A stretch of 64,000 nt of DNA, from contig NZ_CP060296.1 of assembly GCF_014303735.1 (NCBI RefSeq), forward strand, positions 4,113,501 to 4,177,500, given 5' to 3'. The notes beneath the pieces were generated by a model, which saw only the letters and a list, made by a program, of their open reading frames with translations, did not search any database and was not told where the DNA came from. This document shows positions 1 through 8,216 of the stretch, in pieces (the first letter of the stretch is position 1; each line of letters starts with the position of its first letter). This stretch comes from Variovorax sp. PAMC28562. GTDB taxonomy: Bacteria; Pseudomonadota; Gammaproteobacteria; Burkholderiales; Burkholderiaceae_C. A program made the position numbers and the translations under genes.

Positions 1-86
1 TCCGAGGGCGACAACAGGAGCTTGAGTTCGACCTCGCGTGAAGCGCGGTCGGCCGGAACATTCGACTGGGTCGCGAAGTGGCGCAT
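1..86 (-). CDS. CYTH-domain protein, 5' part only
   Basis: An open frame runs leftward from an ATG at 86 off the window edge, giving about 28 residues. After a short variable lead it reads REVELKLLLSPS, which matches the opening beta strand of CYTH (triphosphate tunnel metalloenzyme) proteins, usually written E-x-E-x-K. CYTH enzymes act on inorganic triphosphate or nucleotide triphosphates. The gene is divergent from adhP and its start is 34 bp from the FNR box at 120-133, so the box could in principle serve both sides. The ribosome binding site is weak. The assignment rests on a few residues. Confidence 0.5.
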   Translation of the reverse strand, partial: MRHFATQSNVPADRASREVELKLLLSPS

Positions 87-119
87 CAGTCACTGTGACG
101 CACCCACCGTCTCACGGCG

Positions 120-133
120 TTGATGCGCATCAA
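120..133. promoter_or_regulatory. FNR/ANR box upstream of adhP
   Basis: TTGATGCGCATCAA is a perfect match to the FNR/ANR consensus TTGAT-N4-ATCAA. With the site centred at -41.5, transcription toward adhP would start near 168. A -10-like TTATTT lies at 154-159, which fits a class II FNR-activated promoter and a leader of about 65 nt before adhP. Confidence 0.85.
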
Positions 134-234
134 TGGCCGCGGCGATGGCGTGCTTATTTGATCCAGCGCAACACCGCTCGCCAAGCCGCTTTTTAAAGTG
201 AAGGCTTCCTACCCATTCGTTCTGAAAGCCACCC

Positions 235-1266
235 ATGCAGACCATGAAAGCCGCTGTCGTCCGCGAGTTCGGCAAGCCCCTGTGCATCGAGGAAGTCGCC
301 ATTCCCGAGGTCACGCCGGGCCAGGTGCTGGTGAAAGTGGTGGCATCGGGTGTGTGCCACACCGACCTGCATGCCGCCGATGGCGACTGGCCGGTCAAGC
401 CCTCCCTACCCTTCATTCCGGGCCATGAGGGTGTCGGCTTCGTGGCGGCCCTGGGTGCGGGCGTCAAAGGAATCAAGGAAGGCGACCGCATCGGCGTGCC
501 GTGGCTGCACACCGCCTGCGGACATTGCGAGCACTGCATCACCGGATGGGAGACCCTCTGCGACGGACAGCAGATGACGGGCTACACCGTCAACGGCGCC
601 TATGCCGAATACGTGCTGGCAGACCCCGGCTACATCGGGCAGTTACCGGCCAATGTGGGCTTCAGCGAAATTGCGCCGGTGCTCTGCGCCGGCGTCACCG
701 TCTACAAGGGCCTGAAGGTTCTCGAATGCAAGCCGGGCGACTGGGTCGCCATCTCCGGCGTGGGCGGGCTCGGCCATCTGGCGGTGCAGTACGCCAAGGC
801 CATGGGGTTTCATGTGGTGGCCGTCGACATCCACGAAGGCCAGCTCCAGCTCGCCAAGGAATTGGGCGCCGACATGGTGATCAACGCCGCCCTGCAAGAC
901 CCGGTCAAGGAGCTGCAGACGGCCTTGCGCGGTGTACATGGCGTGCTGGTTACCGCCGTGTCCCGCAGTGCCTTCTCGCAAGCCCTCGGCATGCTGCACA
1001 AGCGCGGAACGATGGCCCTCGTCGGCCTGCCGCCGGGCGACTTCGCCTTGCCGATCTTCGACGTCGTGCTCAATGCCAAGACGGTGCGCGGCTCGATCGT
1101 CGGCACCCGCAAGGACTTGCAGGAGGCGCTGGCGTTCGCAGGCGAAGGCAAGGTGCATACGGTGTTCACCGAAGACAGGCTGGAGCGCGTCAACCAGGTG
1201 ATGGACCGGATGCGTGCAGGTGAAATCCAGGGTCGCGTCGTGATGCGAATTTCAGACGTGGCATGA
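235..1266 (+). CDS. adhP: zinc-dependent alcohol dehydrogenase, AdhP type
   Basis: This medium-chain dehydrogenase (343 aa, normal length) interconverts primary alcohols and aldehydes with NAD(H). Catalytic zinc ligands are C41, H64-E65 and C151. Structural zinc ligands are C95, C98, C101 and C109. The nucleotide-binding GxGGxG motif is at residues 175-180. The ATG at 235 is used; a second ATG three codons in cannot be excluded because neither has a strong ribosome binding site. The perfect FNR box about 100 bp upstream implies induction when oxygen falls, where the enzyme would reoxidise NADH by reducing acetaldehyde. It converges on the usp gene on the other strand. Confidence 0.93.
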   Translation: MQTMKAAVVREFGKPLCIEEVAIPEVTPGQVLVKVVASGVCHTDLHAADGDWPVKPSLPFIPGHEGVGFVAALGAGVKGIKEGDRIGVPWLHTACGHCEHCITGWETLCDGQQMTGYTVNGAYAEYVLADPGYIGQLPANVGFSEIAPVLCAGVTVYKGLKVLECKPGDWVAISGVGGLGHLAVQYAKAMGFHVVAVDIHEGQLQLAKELGADMVINAALQDPVKELQTALRGVHGVLVTAVSRSAFSQALGMLHKRGTMALVGLPPGDFALPIFDVVLNAKTVRGSIVGTRKDLQEALAFAGEGKVHTVFTEDRLERVNQVMDRMRAGEIQGRVVMRISDVA

Positions 1267-1337
1267 GCCGATGCCAGTAGCCTATGCCAGCAGCCGTTGC
1301 CAGCGGCTGCGCGTCACGCGCATTGCGCGCAACGCTG

Positions 1338-1763
1338 CTACTTCACGAGGACGACTGGCTGCTTTGCCAGCGACATCACACGCTGCGCCACCGAGCCGAC
1401 CAGCAGGTCGACGAAGGCGCCTCGCCCCTTGGCGCCCAGCACGAGCAGATCGAACTTGCCGGAGTTCGCGCAGTCGACGATCTCCTGCGCCACCGAGCCC
1501 GTGCGAATCACCGCGTCGTGCCTGATACCGGCCTTGTCGAGCAAACTTCTCGCGGGCTTCAATTCGGTATCACTCAGTTCACGCAGGTAGTCGGCAACCT
1601 GCTCGCTGCCGACCAGCGCTTTGGCATGGCGCAGCCCGGTGTCGTCATGCACGCTGACCAGCGTCACGACGCTGTGGGCCTTCAGGAGGCCCACCAGTTT
1701 GGCGGCGTACTTCACTGCGCGCAGCGCGTGCTTGGAGCCATCGATGGCGACGAGAATTTTCAT
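1338..1763 (-). CDS. universal stress protein, single domain
   Basis: A 141-aa UspA-type protein. The ATP-binding signature G-x2-G-x9-G-S is complete near the C-terminus (GAKGRG...VGS), so this is probably a nucleotide-binding Usp. Its start lies 9 bp after the stop of the P-type ATPase gene, which makes it the last gene of the kinase / nitroreductase / anion symporter / ATPase / usp operon. That operon begins at 8030 behind an FNR box. Usp proteins are commonly induced by hypoxia and growth arrest; the specific role here is unknown. Confidence 0.92.
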   Translation of the reverse strand: MKILVAIDGSKHALRAVKYAAKLVGLLKAHSVVTLVSVHDDTGLRHAKALVGSEQVADYLRELSDTELKPARSLLDKAGIRHDAVIRTGSVAQEIVDCANSGKFDLLVLGAKGRGAFVDLLVGSVAQRVMSLAKQPVVLVK

Positions 1764-1772
1764 TGTCTTCTT

Positions 1773-4658
1773 TCAGCGTTGAACAGGTTGAGGGGCGTCG
1801 ATCGATGCACGCAGCGGACGGCGCACGAAGCGCCCCAAGAGACGAACCACCAGCTTGCGAAACTCGCTGTACCAGAGCACTGCGCTCGCCATCGCGATGC
1901 ACACGAGCCACTCGTCGAAGGAGAGCGGCGCGGTGCCGAAGGCCAGGTTGAGAAAGCCGAGGTGGACCACCGCCACCTGCAACAAGGCAGACAGCGCGAC
2001 TGCGCCCCACAGCCAGCGATTCACGAAGAGATGCGAGAAGGCGCTCTTGCTGTCGGAGCGCGCGTTGAAGCAGTTGAAGAGCTGCGCCAGCACGAGCACG
2101 GTGAAGCCGGCGGTGCGGGCGGTCGCGAGGTCATCGCTTCCTTCGATCATGCCACCGGGCAGGAAGAGGTCGATGGTCAGCAGGGTGGTCAGCGCCATCA
2201 CCAGGCCGATCTGCACCACGCCCGACCACATCCGCGCATCGATCACGCGTTCGGCGCGGCCCCGCGGCTTGCGTGCCATGACGTCGTCGGTCGGCGGGTC
2301 GACGCCCATCGCCAGCGCGGGCCCCGAGTCGGTGATGAGGTTGATCCAGAGAATCTGCGTGGCCAGCAACGGCAACGCGACCGTGCCACCACCACCACCA
2401 GCACCAACGCCGCCACTTCCAACCAACCCCAGCATGCCGGCACCGACCACGCCCAGGAACACGGTGAGCACCTCGCCCATGTTGGACGAGAGCAGGTAGC
2501 GCAGTGCCTTGCGGATGCTGTCGAAGATGCTGCGCCCTTCGCGCACCGCCGCGACGATGGTCGCGAAGTTGTCGTCGACCAGGATCATCCGCGCGGCCTC
2601 TTTGGTGACCTCGGTGCCGGTCACGCCCATGGCGATGCCGATATCCGCCGCCTTCAGTGCGGGCGCGTCGTTGACGCCGTCTCCGGTCATGGCGACGACG
2701 CTGCCATCGGCTTGCAGCGCGGCGACGATGCGCAGCTTGTGGGCCGGCGCCACGCGCGCGAAGACCGATGTACGGCGTACCGCTGCAGCGAAGGCGGCAT
2801 CGTCCAGCGCGTCCAATTCGAGACCGGTGAGTGCGGTCGCACCAGGCTCGACGATGCCGAGGTCCGCCGCGATCCGGCTGGCGGTGCGCGGATGGTCGCC
2901 GGTGATCATGATCACGCGGATACCGGCGCGCACTGCCTGCCCGATCGCCACTGCCGCCCCGGCGCGCGGTGGATCGATGATGCCCACCGTGCCGACGTAG
3001 ATGAGGTCACGCTCCAGCCGTTCATGCGACTGCGTTGCCGAAGGATCTTCCTGCGCGGTCAGCGGACGGTAAGCCACCGCCAGCGTGCGCAAGGCGGCGT
3101 CGGAAAGCGATTCGACGTCGGCCAGGATGCCGGCGCGCAACGCCTCGTCGAGCGCCACCACTTCCATGCCCACTCGCGCCCGGCTGCAATGGCCGAGCAA
3201 CACGTCCGGTGCGCCCTTGGTGATCACCACGATCTGGTCGTCGTGCGCATGGTCGCGCTCGATGGTCGACATCATCTTGCGCTCGGAAGTGAACGGGATT
3301 TCGCCGATGCGCGCGAAGCGCTGTCGCCGCACCTCCGTCAGCCCCATCTTTCGTTCGGCCACCAGGAACGCCGCTTCGGTCGGGTCGCCATGAATCGACC
3401 AGCTGCCGCCGGCATCCTGATGCAGCCGTGCGTCGCCGGCCAGACTGCCGCCAGAAAGCACCACGGTGAGCTCGTCACGCAACGGGCCGGCTGTCACCGC
3501 AGCGCCCTCGTGCTCGACGCGACCCAGCGGCGCATAGCCCTCGCCAGTGATGCGGGCGCTGCCGGACGCGGTCATCACGCGTTCGATCGTCATTTCCGCG
3601 CGGGTGAGCGTGCCGGTCTTGTCGGTGCAGATGACCGATGCGGCGCCCAGCGTTTCGACCGACGACAAGTTCTTGACGATGGCGTTTTGCCGGGCCATAC
3701 GCTGAACGCCCATCGCCAGCACCACCGACAAAATCGCAGGCAACCCCTCAGGCACCGCCGCTACCGCGAGCGACACGCCGAGCAGCAGCACGGCGATGAC
3801 ATCGGCGGCGCTGCGGATCTCGGAGATCGACAAGATCGTCGCCACCACGACCGCGGCGATCAGCACGACCGCGATGCCCAGCATGCGTCCGATGCGCGCC
3901 ACCTCGACGCTCAACGGCGTCGGGGCCTCGACAGTCGCTTCGAGCATCTCGGCGATGGCGCCCATCTCGGTCTGCATGCCGGTGGCGGTGACGATTGCAT
4001 GGCCCGTGCCCTGGGCGACAGCCGTGCCCTTGAAAACCATGTCGAGCCGATCGCCGAGCGCCGATGTGCCAGCCAGCTGGGCCACGTCTTTCAGCACGGC
4101 TTCGCTCTCGCCGGTCAGCGACGCCTCCAGCACCCGCAGCGACGCCGCCTGCAGCAGACGGGCGTCCGCGCCCACGGCATCGCCCTCACCCAGCACCAAC
4201 AGGTCACCGGAAACCAGCTCGGCACTGGGCACGCGCAGCGTCTGGCCGTCGCGCACGACGGCCGATGTCACGGCGGTCATCCGCGCCAGCGCCGCCACCG
4301 CATCGGCCGCCCTGGCCTGCTGCGCATAGCCCAGCAAGCCGTTGACCAGCACGACCGCCGCGATCACCAACGCATCCAGCGGCCAGCCCTCGAAACCTTC
4401 GATGGCCCAGGCACCCACAGCGATGGCGATGGCGGCGAGCAACAGGTAGACCAGCGGGTCTTGAAACTGCGCCAGCACGCGACGCCATGTCGCCACGGGC
4501 GGCACGCCGCGCAGTTCATTCGGGCCATGCTCGGCGAGCCGCCGTTCCGCCTCTTGCGAGGTCAGCCCCTGCGTCGCATCGGCGCCGAGCGCCTGCAGCA
4601 CTTGCCCGATTGCCAGTACCGACGGATCGCAAAGACCAAGGGCTTTTGGCGCACTCAT
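1773..4658 (-). CDS. P2-type cation-transporting ATPase, CtpF/SERCA-like
   Basis: This 961-aa membrane pump has an N-terminal cation-ATPase domain, a PEGLP motif in M4, the phosphorylation site DKTGTLT (Asp346), a TGDGVNDAP hinge motif, and M5/M6 sequences close to calcium pumps (SSNMGEV and NLITD). Calcium or another divalent cation is the likely substrate, but Mn2+ or Mg2+ is possible. The ATG at 4658 overlaps the stop of the symporter gene in an ATGA, so translation is coupled; the longer open frame upstream is unsupported. A glycine-rich insert (GSGGVGAGGGGGT), coded by a CCA-rich stretch at 2384-2430, sits just before M6. Mycobacterial CtpF, a hypoxia-induced pump, is a relative. Confidence 0.88.
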   Translation of the reverse strand: MSAPKALGLCDPSVLAIGQVLQALGADATQGLTSQEAERRLAEHGPNELRGVPPVATWRRVLAQFQDPLVYLLLAAIAIAVGAWAIEGFEGWPLDALVIAAVVLVNGLLGYAQQARAADAVAALARMTAVTSAVVRDGQTLRVPSAELVSGDLLVLGEGDAVGADARLLQAASLRVLEASLTGESEAVLKDVAQLAGTSALGDRLDMVFKGTAVAQGTGHAIVTATGMQTEMGAIAEMLEATVEAPTPLSVEVARIGRMLGIAVVLIAAVVVATILSISEIRSAADVIAVLLLGVSLAVAAVPEGLPAILSVVLAMGVQRMARQNAIVKNLSSVETLGAASVICTDKTGTLTRAEMTIERVMTASGSARITGEGYAPLGRVEHEGAAVTAGPLRDELTVVLSGGSLAGDARLHQDAGGSWSIHGDPTEAAFLVAERKMGLTEVRRQRFARIGEIPFTSERKMMSTIERDHAHDDQIVVITKGAPDVLLGHCSRARVGMEVVALDEALRAGILADVESLSDAALRTLAVAYRPLTAQEDPSATQSHERLERDLIYVGTVGIIDPPRAGAAVAIGQAVRAGIRVIMITGDHPRTASRIAADLGIVEPGATALTGLELDALDDAAFAAAVRRTSVFARVAPAHKLRIVAALQADGSVVAMTGDGVNDAPALKAADIGIAMGVTGTEVTKEAARMILVDDNFATIVAAVREGRSIFDSIRKALRYLLSSNMGEVLTVFLGVVGAGMLGLVGSGGVGAGGGGGTVALPLLATQILWINLITDSGPALAMGVDPPTDDVMARKPRGRAERVIDARMWSGVVQIGLVMALTTLLTIDLFLPGGMIEGSDDLATARTAGFTVLVLAQLFNCFNARSDSKSAFSHLFVNRWLWGAVALSALLQVAVVHLGFLNLAFGTAPLSFDEWLVCIAMASAVLWYSEFRKLVVRLLGRFVRRPLRASIDAPQPVQR

Positions 4659-6214
4659 TGCGGGCTCGACAGCGTCATGTACCCCATCCACGGCCAGTAG
4701 GTGAGCGAGAAAATCACCAGCAGCACCGCAGCCGCCAGAGTGACCATCAACCCGGTGCGAATGAAGTCGCGTGCCTCGAAGGTATCCGTGCCGTAGGCGA
4801 TCATGTTCTGCGGTGCGTTCACCGGCAGGATGAAGCCGAAGCTCACGACGAACTGCAGCAGCATCGTCATGCCGATGACGTTGATGCCTGGTGTCTGCAC
4901 CGCGCCCAGCACGCTGATCACGATCGGGATCATGGTGGACGCCAGCGCCGTGGCGCTCGCAAAGCCGAGATGGATGACGATGAGGAACAACGACAACAGC
5001 ATCAGGATCGCGAAGGCACTGGCGTTCTGCAAGCCGAGGTGCTGCACGATCAGGTTGGCGAGCCAGCCGGCGGCGCGCGTTTGCAGCAGTGCCGTTCCCA
5101 CGCTGATGCCGATGGCGAAGAGCACCACGGTGCCCCACGGGAAGCCTTTCTGCGAGGTCTTCCAGTTCATCACGCCCACGCGCGGGAGCAGCATCAACGC
5201 GATGGCGGCAATGGTGGTGGAAGCGGTATCGAAGTCGTGCAGCGCTTTTTCAGACGCCCAGAACCCGAGGAGCGTCAGCACGATGGCCAGCAGCTTCCAC
5301 TCGTTCGCAGTCATCTTGCCGATGGCTTCGAGTTGCTGCCGAATCGTCTCCTTGCCGCCGGCGATCTCCGACATCTCCGGCCGCATCATCCGCGTCATGA
5401 TGAAGTAGAGCGCAATGGTCAGCAGTGCAGAAAACGGCGCACCGGCAACGAACCATTCGGTCCAGCTGATGGTGGTCTGAAACTGCTTCTGGATAAAGCC
5501 GGCCGCCACCATGTTCTGCGCGGCCGCCGTCTTGATGCCGATGTTCCAGATGCTCGCCGTCTGCGCAGCGGTGATGACCAGCAGGCCGGCGAAGCGGCTC
5601 CGCTTCTCGACCTTGAAGGCCAGGATGAAGCCCATCATGATCGGCACCAGACATGCGACGCGTGCAGTGGTGCTGGGCACGATGAACGACAGTAAAAAGC
5701 CCACGACCATCGCGCCGATGACGATGTGATTGGTGCGTGCATCCACCCGCGACAACACCACCAGCGCGATGCGCCGATCGAGCCCCGTGGCCGTCATGGC
5801 CGCGGCGATGAAGCAGGCTGCAGCGACCAGTGCCACCGCGCTGTTCGAGAAGCCGGACAAGGCGAGGTTGAGTGCCGCGCCCGTGCCCATCGCCGCGGTT
5901 GCCGCCGTGGCCGACGTCACGGGCTTCGCCGCATCCGGCGTGAAGGCCAGCAAGAACACCATCAACGCGCCGATGACGACCGCGCTCACCGCGTAGTCGA
6001 GCGCCTCGGTCATCCAGACGATCACCGCGAAGGCGAGGATGCCCAGCATCATCTGCCCCGCGGCAGGGAGGCCCGTCGCGGCTGGCAGCAAGACGATCGC
6101 AACGAGCGCGATGAAGGCGGCGACCAGCCCGGCGCGCTTGACGACATCGCTGCCTGGCGCGACGGCGGGCGCAATCGCAGCTGCGATTACTTGCGCCTCG
6201 ACTGCGGTGGTCAT
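4655..6214 (-). CDS. DASS/SLC13-family anion:sodium symporter
   Basis: A 519-aa polytopic permease of the divalent anion:Na+ symporter family with roughly a dozen membrane segments. The first hairpin-loop signature reads VPSTTARVACLVPI, the form seen in the dicarboxylate/anion branch rather than the classic SNTAT. The second conserved repeat is near the C-terminus (PVNAPQNMIAYG). Likely substrates are di- or tricarboxylates, though sulfate is not excluded. Start and stop both form 4-bp ATGA overlaps with neighbours (nitroreductase upstream, P-type ATPase downstream). A carboxylate carrier in a low-oxygen operon would suit fermentative acid exchange, which is inference. Confidence 0.87.
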   Translation of the reverse strand: MTTAVEAQVIAAAIAPAVAPGSDVVKRAGLVAAFIALVAIVLLPAATGLPAAGQMMLGILAFAVIVWMTEALDYAVSAVVIGALMVFLLAFTPDAAKPVTSATAATAAMGTGAALNLALSGFSNSAVALVAAACFIAAAMTATGLDRRIALVVLSRVDARTNHIVIGAMVVGFLLSFIVPSTTARVACLVPIMMGFILAFKVEKRSRFAGLLVITAAQTASIWNIGIKTAAAQNMVAAGFIQKQFQTTISWTEWFVAGAPFSALLTIALYFIMTRMMRPEMSEIAGGKETIRQQLEAIGKMTANEWKLLAIVLTLLGFWASEKALHDFDTASTTIAAIALMLLPRVGVMNWKTSQKGFPWGTVVLFAIGISVGTALLQTRAAGWLANLIVQHLGLQNASAFAILMLLSLFLIVIHLGFASATALASTMIPIVISVLGAVQTPGINVIGMTMLLQFVVSFGFILPVNAPQNMIAYGTDTFEARDFIRTGLMVTLAAAVLLVIFSLTYWPWMGYMTLSSPQ

Positions 6215-7320
6215 GCCAACACCGCTTCGAGCGGGCGCCGCAAGGACCGAGGCATCGCGGGTCCGCGACCGAAGCGCACGACGAGGTCGGGCCGCCGGTC
6301 GCCCCATCCAAAGGCACGCGCGAGCCCGGGTCGCACGCTCGCGACCTCGACCGGCTGATTCAGCATCGCATTGCGAATCCCCAGGGCGGTCGCCTGCAAG
6401 GCAAATCGCTCGTAGCAGCGCCCTGCTTCGATCCAGTGCCTCTTGTCGTTCTTCTCGGTGACGAAGACGGCGATGCCGGCGGAACTGCGCACCTGGCTCG
6501 CGTACTTGTCGTTCTCGCGCGCAGGCGTGAAGAAGCGGGCGAAGAGCATTTCGCCGAGCCATCGCGGCACCGTCGGATTGCCGGACGCACCAGAGAACAG
6601 TCCGTCGCCGGACCGAACGGCTTCCGTGTCGCCGAAGCGAAGCCATTGCTTGAGTTCAGCGACGAAAGCCGGGTCGTCGATCTGCCGCGTGTTGGCGTCC
6701 ACGATGTACGCCAGCATTTTTTCTGTCGCGGCTTTGTCGCTGAGGATCACCATCTGAACGCCGTTGCGTGTGCCCGCGCGTTCCAGCAACCCAAGTTCGT
6801 CGACCGTCAGCGGGCGGCCGTCGTAGTCGGCGCGCGTGCACTGCCTGTCGAACATCGCCGCATAGAGGTCGGACTGGATCGCCCGGGTCGGCTCGAGCCG
6901 CACGCGCAGCGCGTCGCCCTCCATGCCTGCATCGAAGACGACATCGGCTTGCAGGCCATGCGCCGACGCTGCCTGCACCATGTTCTCCGCGGCACACCCG
7001 AGCGAGACGAACAGATGGTGATCGTCGGGATCGACGGCCGGGCATCTGCGCGACAGATCCGGAAGAATCGAGATGGACTGCGGCTGGATCGCGAACTTCC
7101 AGCACTGCGTGTTGTGGCTCGACGGCGCCAACGTGGCACAGCGGACCAGTTCTTCGAAGAGCGGCCGGCCAGTGGTCGCCTCGGTCGCATCCCGGTGCCA
7201 GGTGCTTTGCACCGCATCGGCATAGCTCGCCTCACGGCCATCGAAGGAGCAGGCGTTCAGGAGCACAGCGCCCACGGTCGCAAAGCGCCGTCGCGTGAGG
7301 GATGTCAGAGCCGGAGTCAT
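6211..7320 (-). CDS. Acg-like nitroreductase with Tat-type leader
   Basis: A 369-aa protein of the Acg branch of the nitroreductase fold, carrying the ATLAPSSHNTQCW flavin-binding region near residue 60 and a C-terminal half with a second partial domain. The N-terminus has consecutive arginines followed by a hydrophobic run ending in LLNAC, which looks like a Tat signal with a lipobox, so the protein may be exported or membrane-anchored. Mycobacterial Acg sequesters FMN and belongs to the DosR hypoxia regulon; whether this one is catalytic is unclear. ATGA overlaps join it to the histidine kinase gene before it and the symporter gene after it. Confidence 0.82.
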   Translation of the reverse strand: MTPALTSLTRRRFATVGAVLLNACSFDGREASYADAVQSTWHRDATEATTGRPLFEELVRCATLAPSSHNTQCWKFAIQPQSISILPDLSRRCPAVDPDDHHLFVSLGCAAENMVQAASAHGLQADVVFDAGMEGDALRVRLEPTRAIQSDLYAAMFDRQCTRADYDGRPLTVDELGLLERAGTRNGVQMVILSDKAATEKMLAYIVDANTRQIDDPAFVAELKQWLRFGDTEAVRSGDGLFSGASGNPTVPRWLGEMLFARFFTPARENDKYASQVRSSAGIAVFVTEKNDKRHWIEAGRCYERFALQATALGIRNAMLNQPVEVASVRPGLARAFGWGDRRPDLVVRFGRGPAMPRSLRRPLEAVLA

Positions 7321-8030
7321 GCGATCAATTTCGCGCTCTCGACCACCACCTTCGGCAACATCGCCATGACGTGCGTACCCTGCCCCTGAGCCGACGTGAC
7401 TGTGAGGCGGCCGCCGCAGGCCTGAACCCGGTGGCGCATTCCGGCCAGGCCGTAGCGCGACGAAGCCACCTGTTCGATGTCGAACCCGATGCCGTTGTCG
7501 AGCACCTCGACCAGGATGTTCTTTCCCGCATCGACCAGGGTGACCGAAACCGTACTGGCGCAGGCGTACTTTCCGATGTTGGTCAGGCACTCCTGCACCA
7601 GACGATAGATGGCCAGCTCACTCGCATCGTCGCCGCGGGCCTCTTCGATCGCAGTCGTCACCGCAATCGTCGAACTCAGGCTGAAGTCCCGACACAGGAT
7701 GGTCAGCGACGACGCCAGGCCCAGGTTGGCCAGCGACGACGGACACAGTCCCTCGACCACCCGGCTCTTCAATGCGATACCGCGACCGAGCATTTCCGCC
7801 AGATGCTGAAGGCGCCGATCGATCTCGGGCGACGCTGGGTCGAGACGCGACTTCAGGCACGCCACGTCGAGCTTGGCTGCTGTCAGGATGGCACCCAGTT
7901 CGTCGTGCAGTTCGCGGGCGAGCAGCGCGCGCTCCTGCTCGCGGATGCGCTGAAGGTGAGTCGCCAGGTCGCCGAGGTATCGGGCGCGGGACTCCCCTTG
8001 GGTCTGGATCGAATTGCGTTCGGGCGTCAT
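7317..8030 (-). CDS. soluble NarL-type sensor histidine kinase without sensor domain
   Basis: At 237 aa this is little more than a kinase core. It has a coiled N-terminal stretch, a HisKA_3 dimerisation domain with phospho-acceptor His42 (ELHDELG), and a HATPase_c domain with an N-box (ECLTNIGKYA), a DNGIGFD G1 box and a GLAGMRHR G2 region. No transmembrane segment, PAS, GAF or HAMP domain is visible and no response regulator gene lies nearby. The N-box has Tyr where His is usual. The ATG at 8030 is preferred because upstream Met codons fall in the promoter region containing the FNR box. It is the first gene of a five-gene operon. Confidence 0.85.
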   Translation of the reverse strand: MTPERNSIQTQGESRARYLGDLATHLQRIREQERALLARELHDELGAILTAAKLDVACLKSRLDPASPEIDRRLQHLAEMLGRGIALKSRVVEGLCPSSLANLGLASSLTILCRDFSLSSTIAVTTAIEEARGDDASELAIYRLVQECLTNIGKYACASTVSVTLVDAGKNILVEVLDNGIGFDIEQVASSRYGLAGMRHRVQACGGRLTVTSAQGQGTHVMAMLPKVVVESAKLIA

Positions 8031-8132
8031 CCGGTGGGTTCCTCGATCAATGGCTGAAAAGCGGATGCTCGCGGCGAACCGTGGTTGCCGGCATGCGCTC
8101 ATCGCAGTCTGCTGCGTGCCGCGTTGCAGGGC

Positions 8133-8146
8133 TTGATGCAGATCAA
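8133..8146. promoter_or_regulatory. FNR/ANR box before the kinase-to-usp operon
   Basis: TTGATGCAGATCAA is a perfect FNR/ANR box in the gap between the tandem usp gene and the kinase gene. A site centred at -41.5 would give a start near 8098 and a leader of about 68 nt to the kinase ATG at 8030. It would control the operon down to 1338. The -10 region is not obvious. Confidence 0.82.
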
Positions 8147-8216
8147 GGCTCGGCGACCTTGGCCGAGCAAATGTCAAGAAGCCTCATGTGCGTTGACGCT
8201 GCTCTGGCTCGACCCC

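Noticed and set aside
90..542. A 150-codon minus-strand frame over the adhP 5' end
   Set aside because: Shadow of adhP: no recognisable domain, and it crosses the FNR box and adhP promoter.
1284..4700. A plus-strand open frame of over 1100 codons opposite the P-type ATPase gene
   Set aside because: It is an antisense shadow: its protein is rich in Arg, His, Gln and Asp with no domain, and the minus strand has a clear ATPase.
8030..8177. A longer N-terminus for the histidine kinase
   Set aside because: The extension passes through the FNR box and promoter and has no sensor domain; ATG 8030 is simpler.
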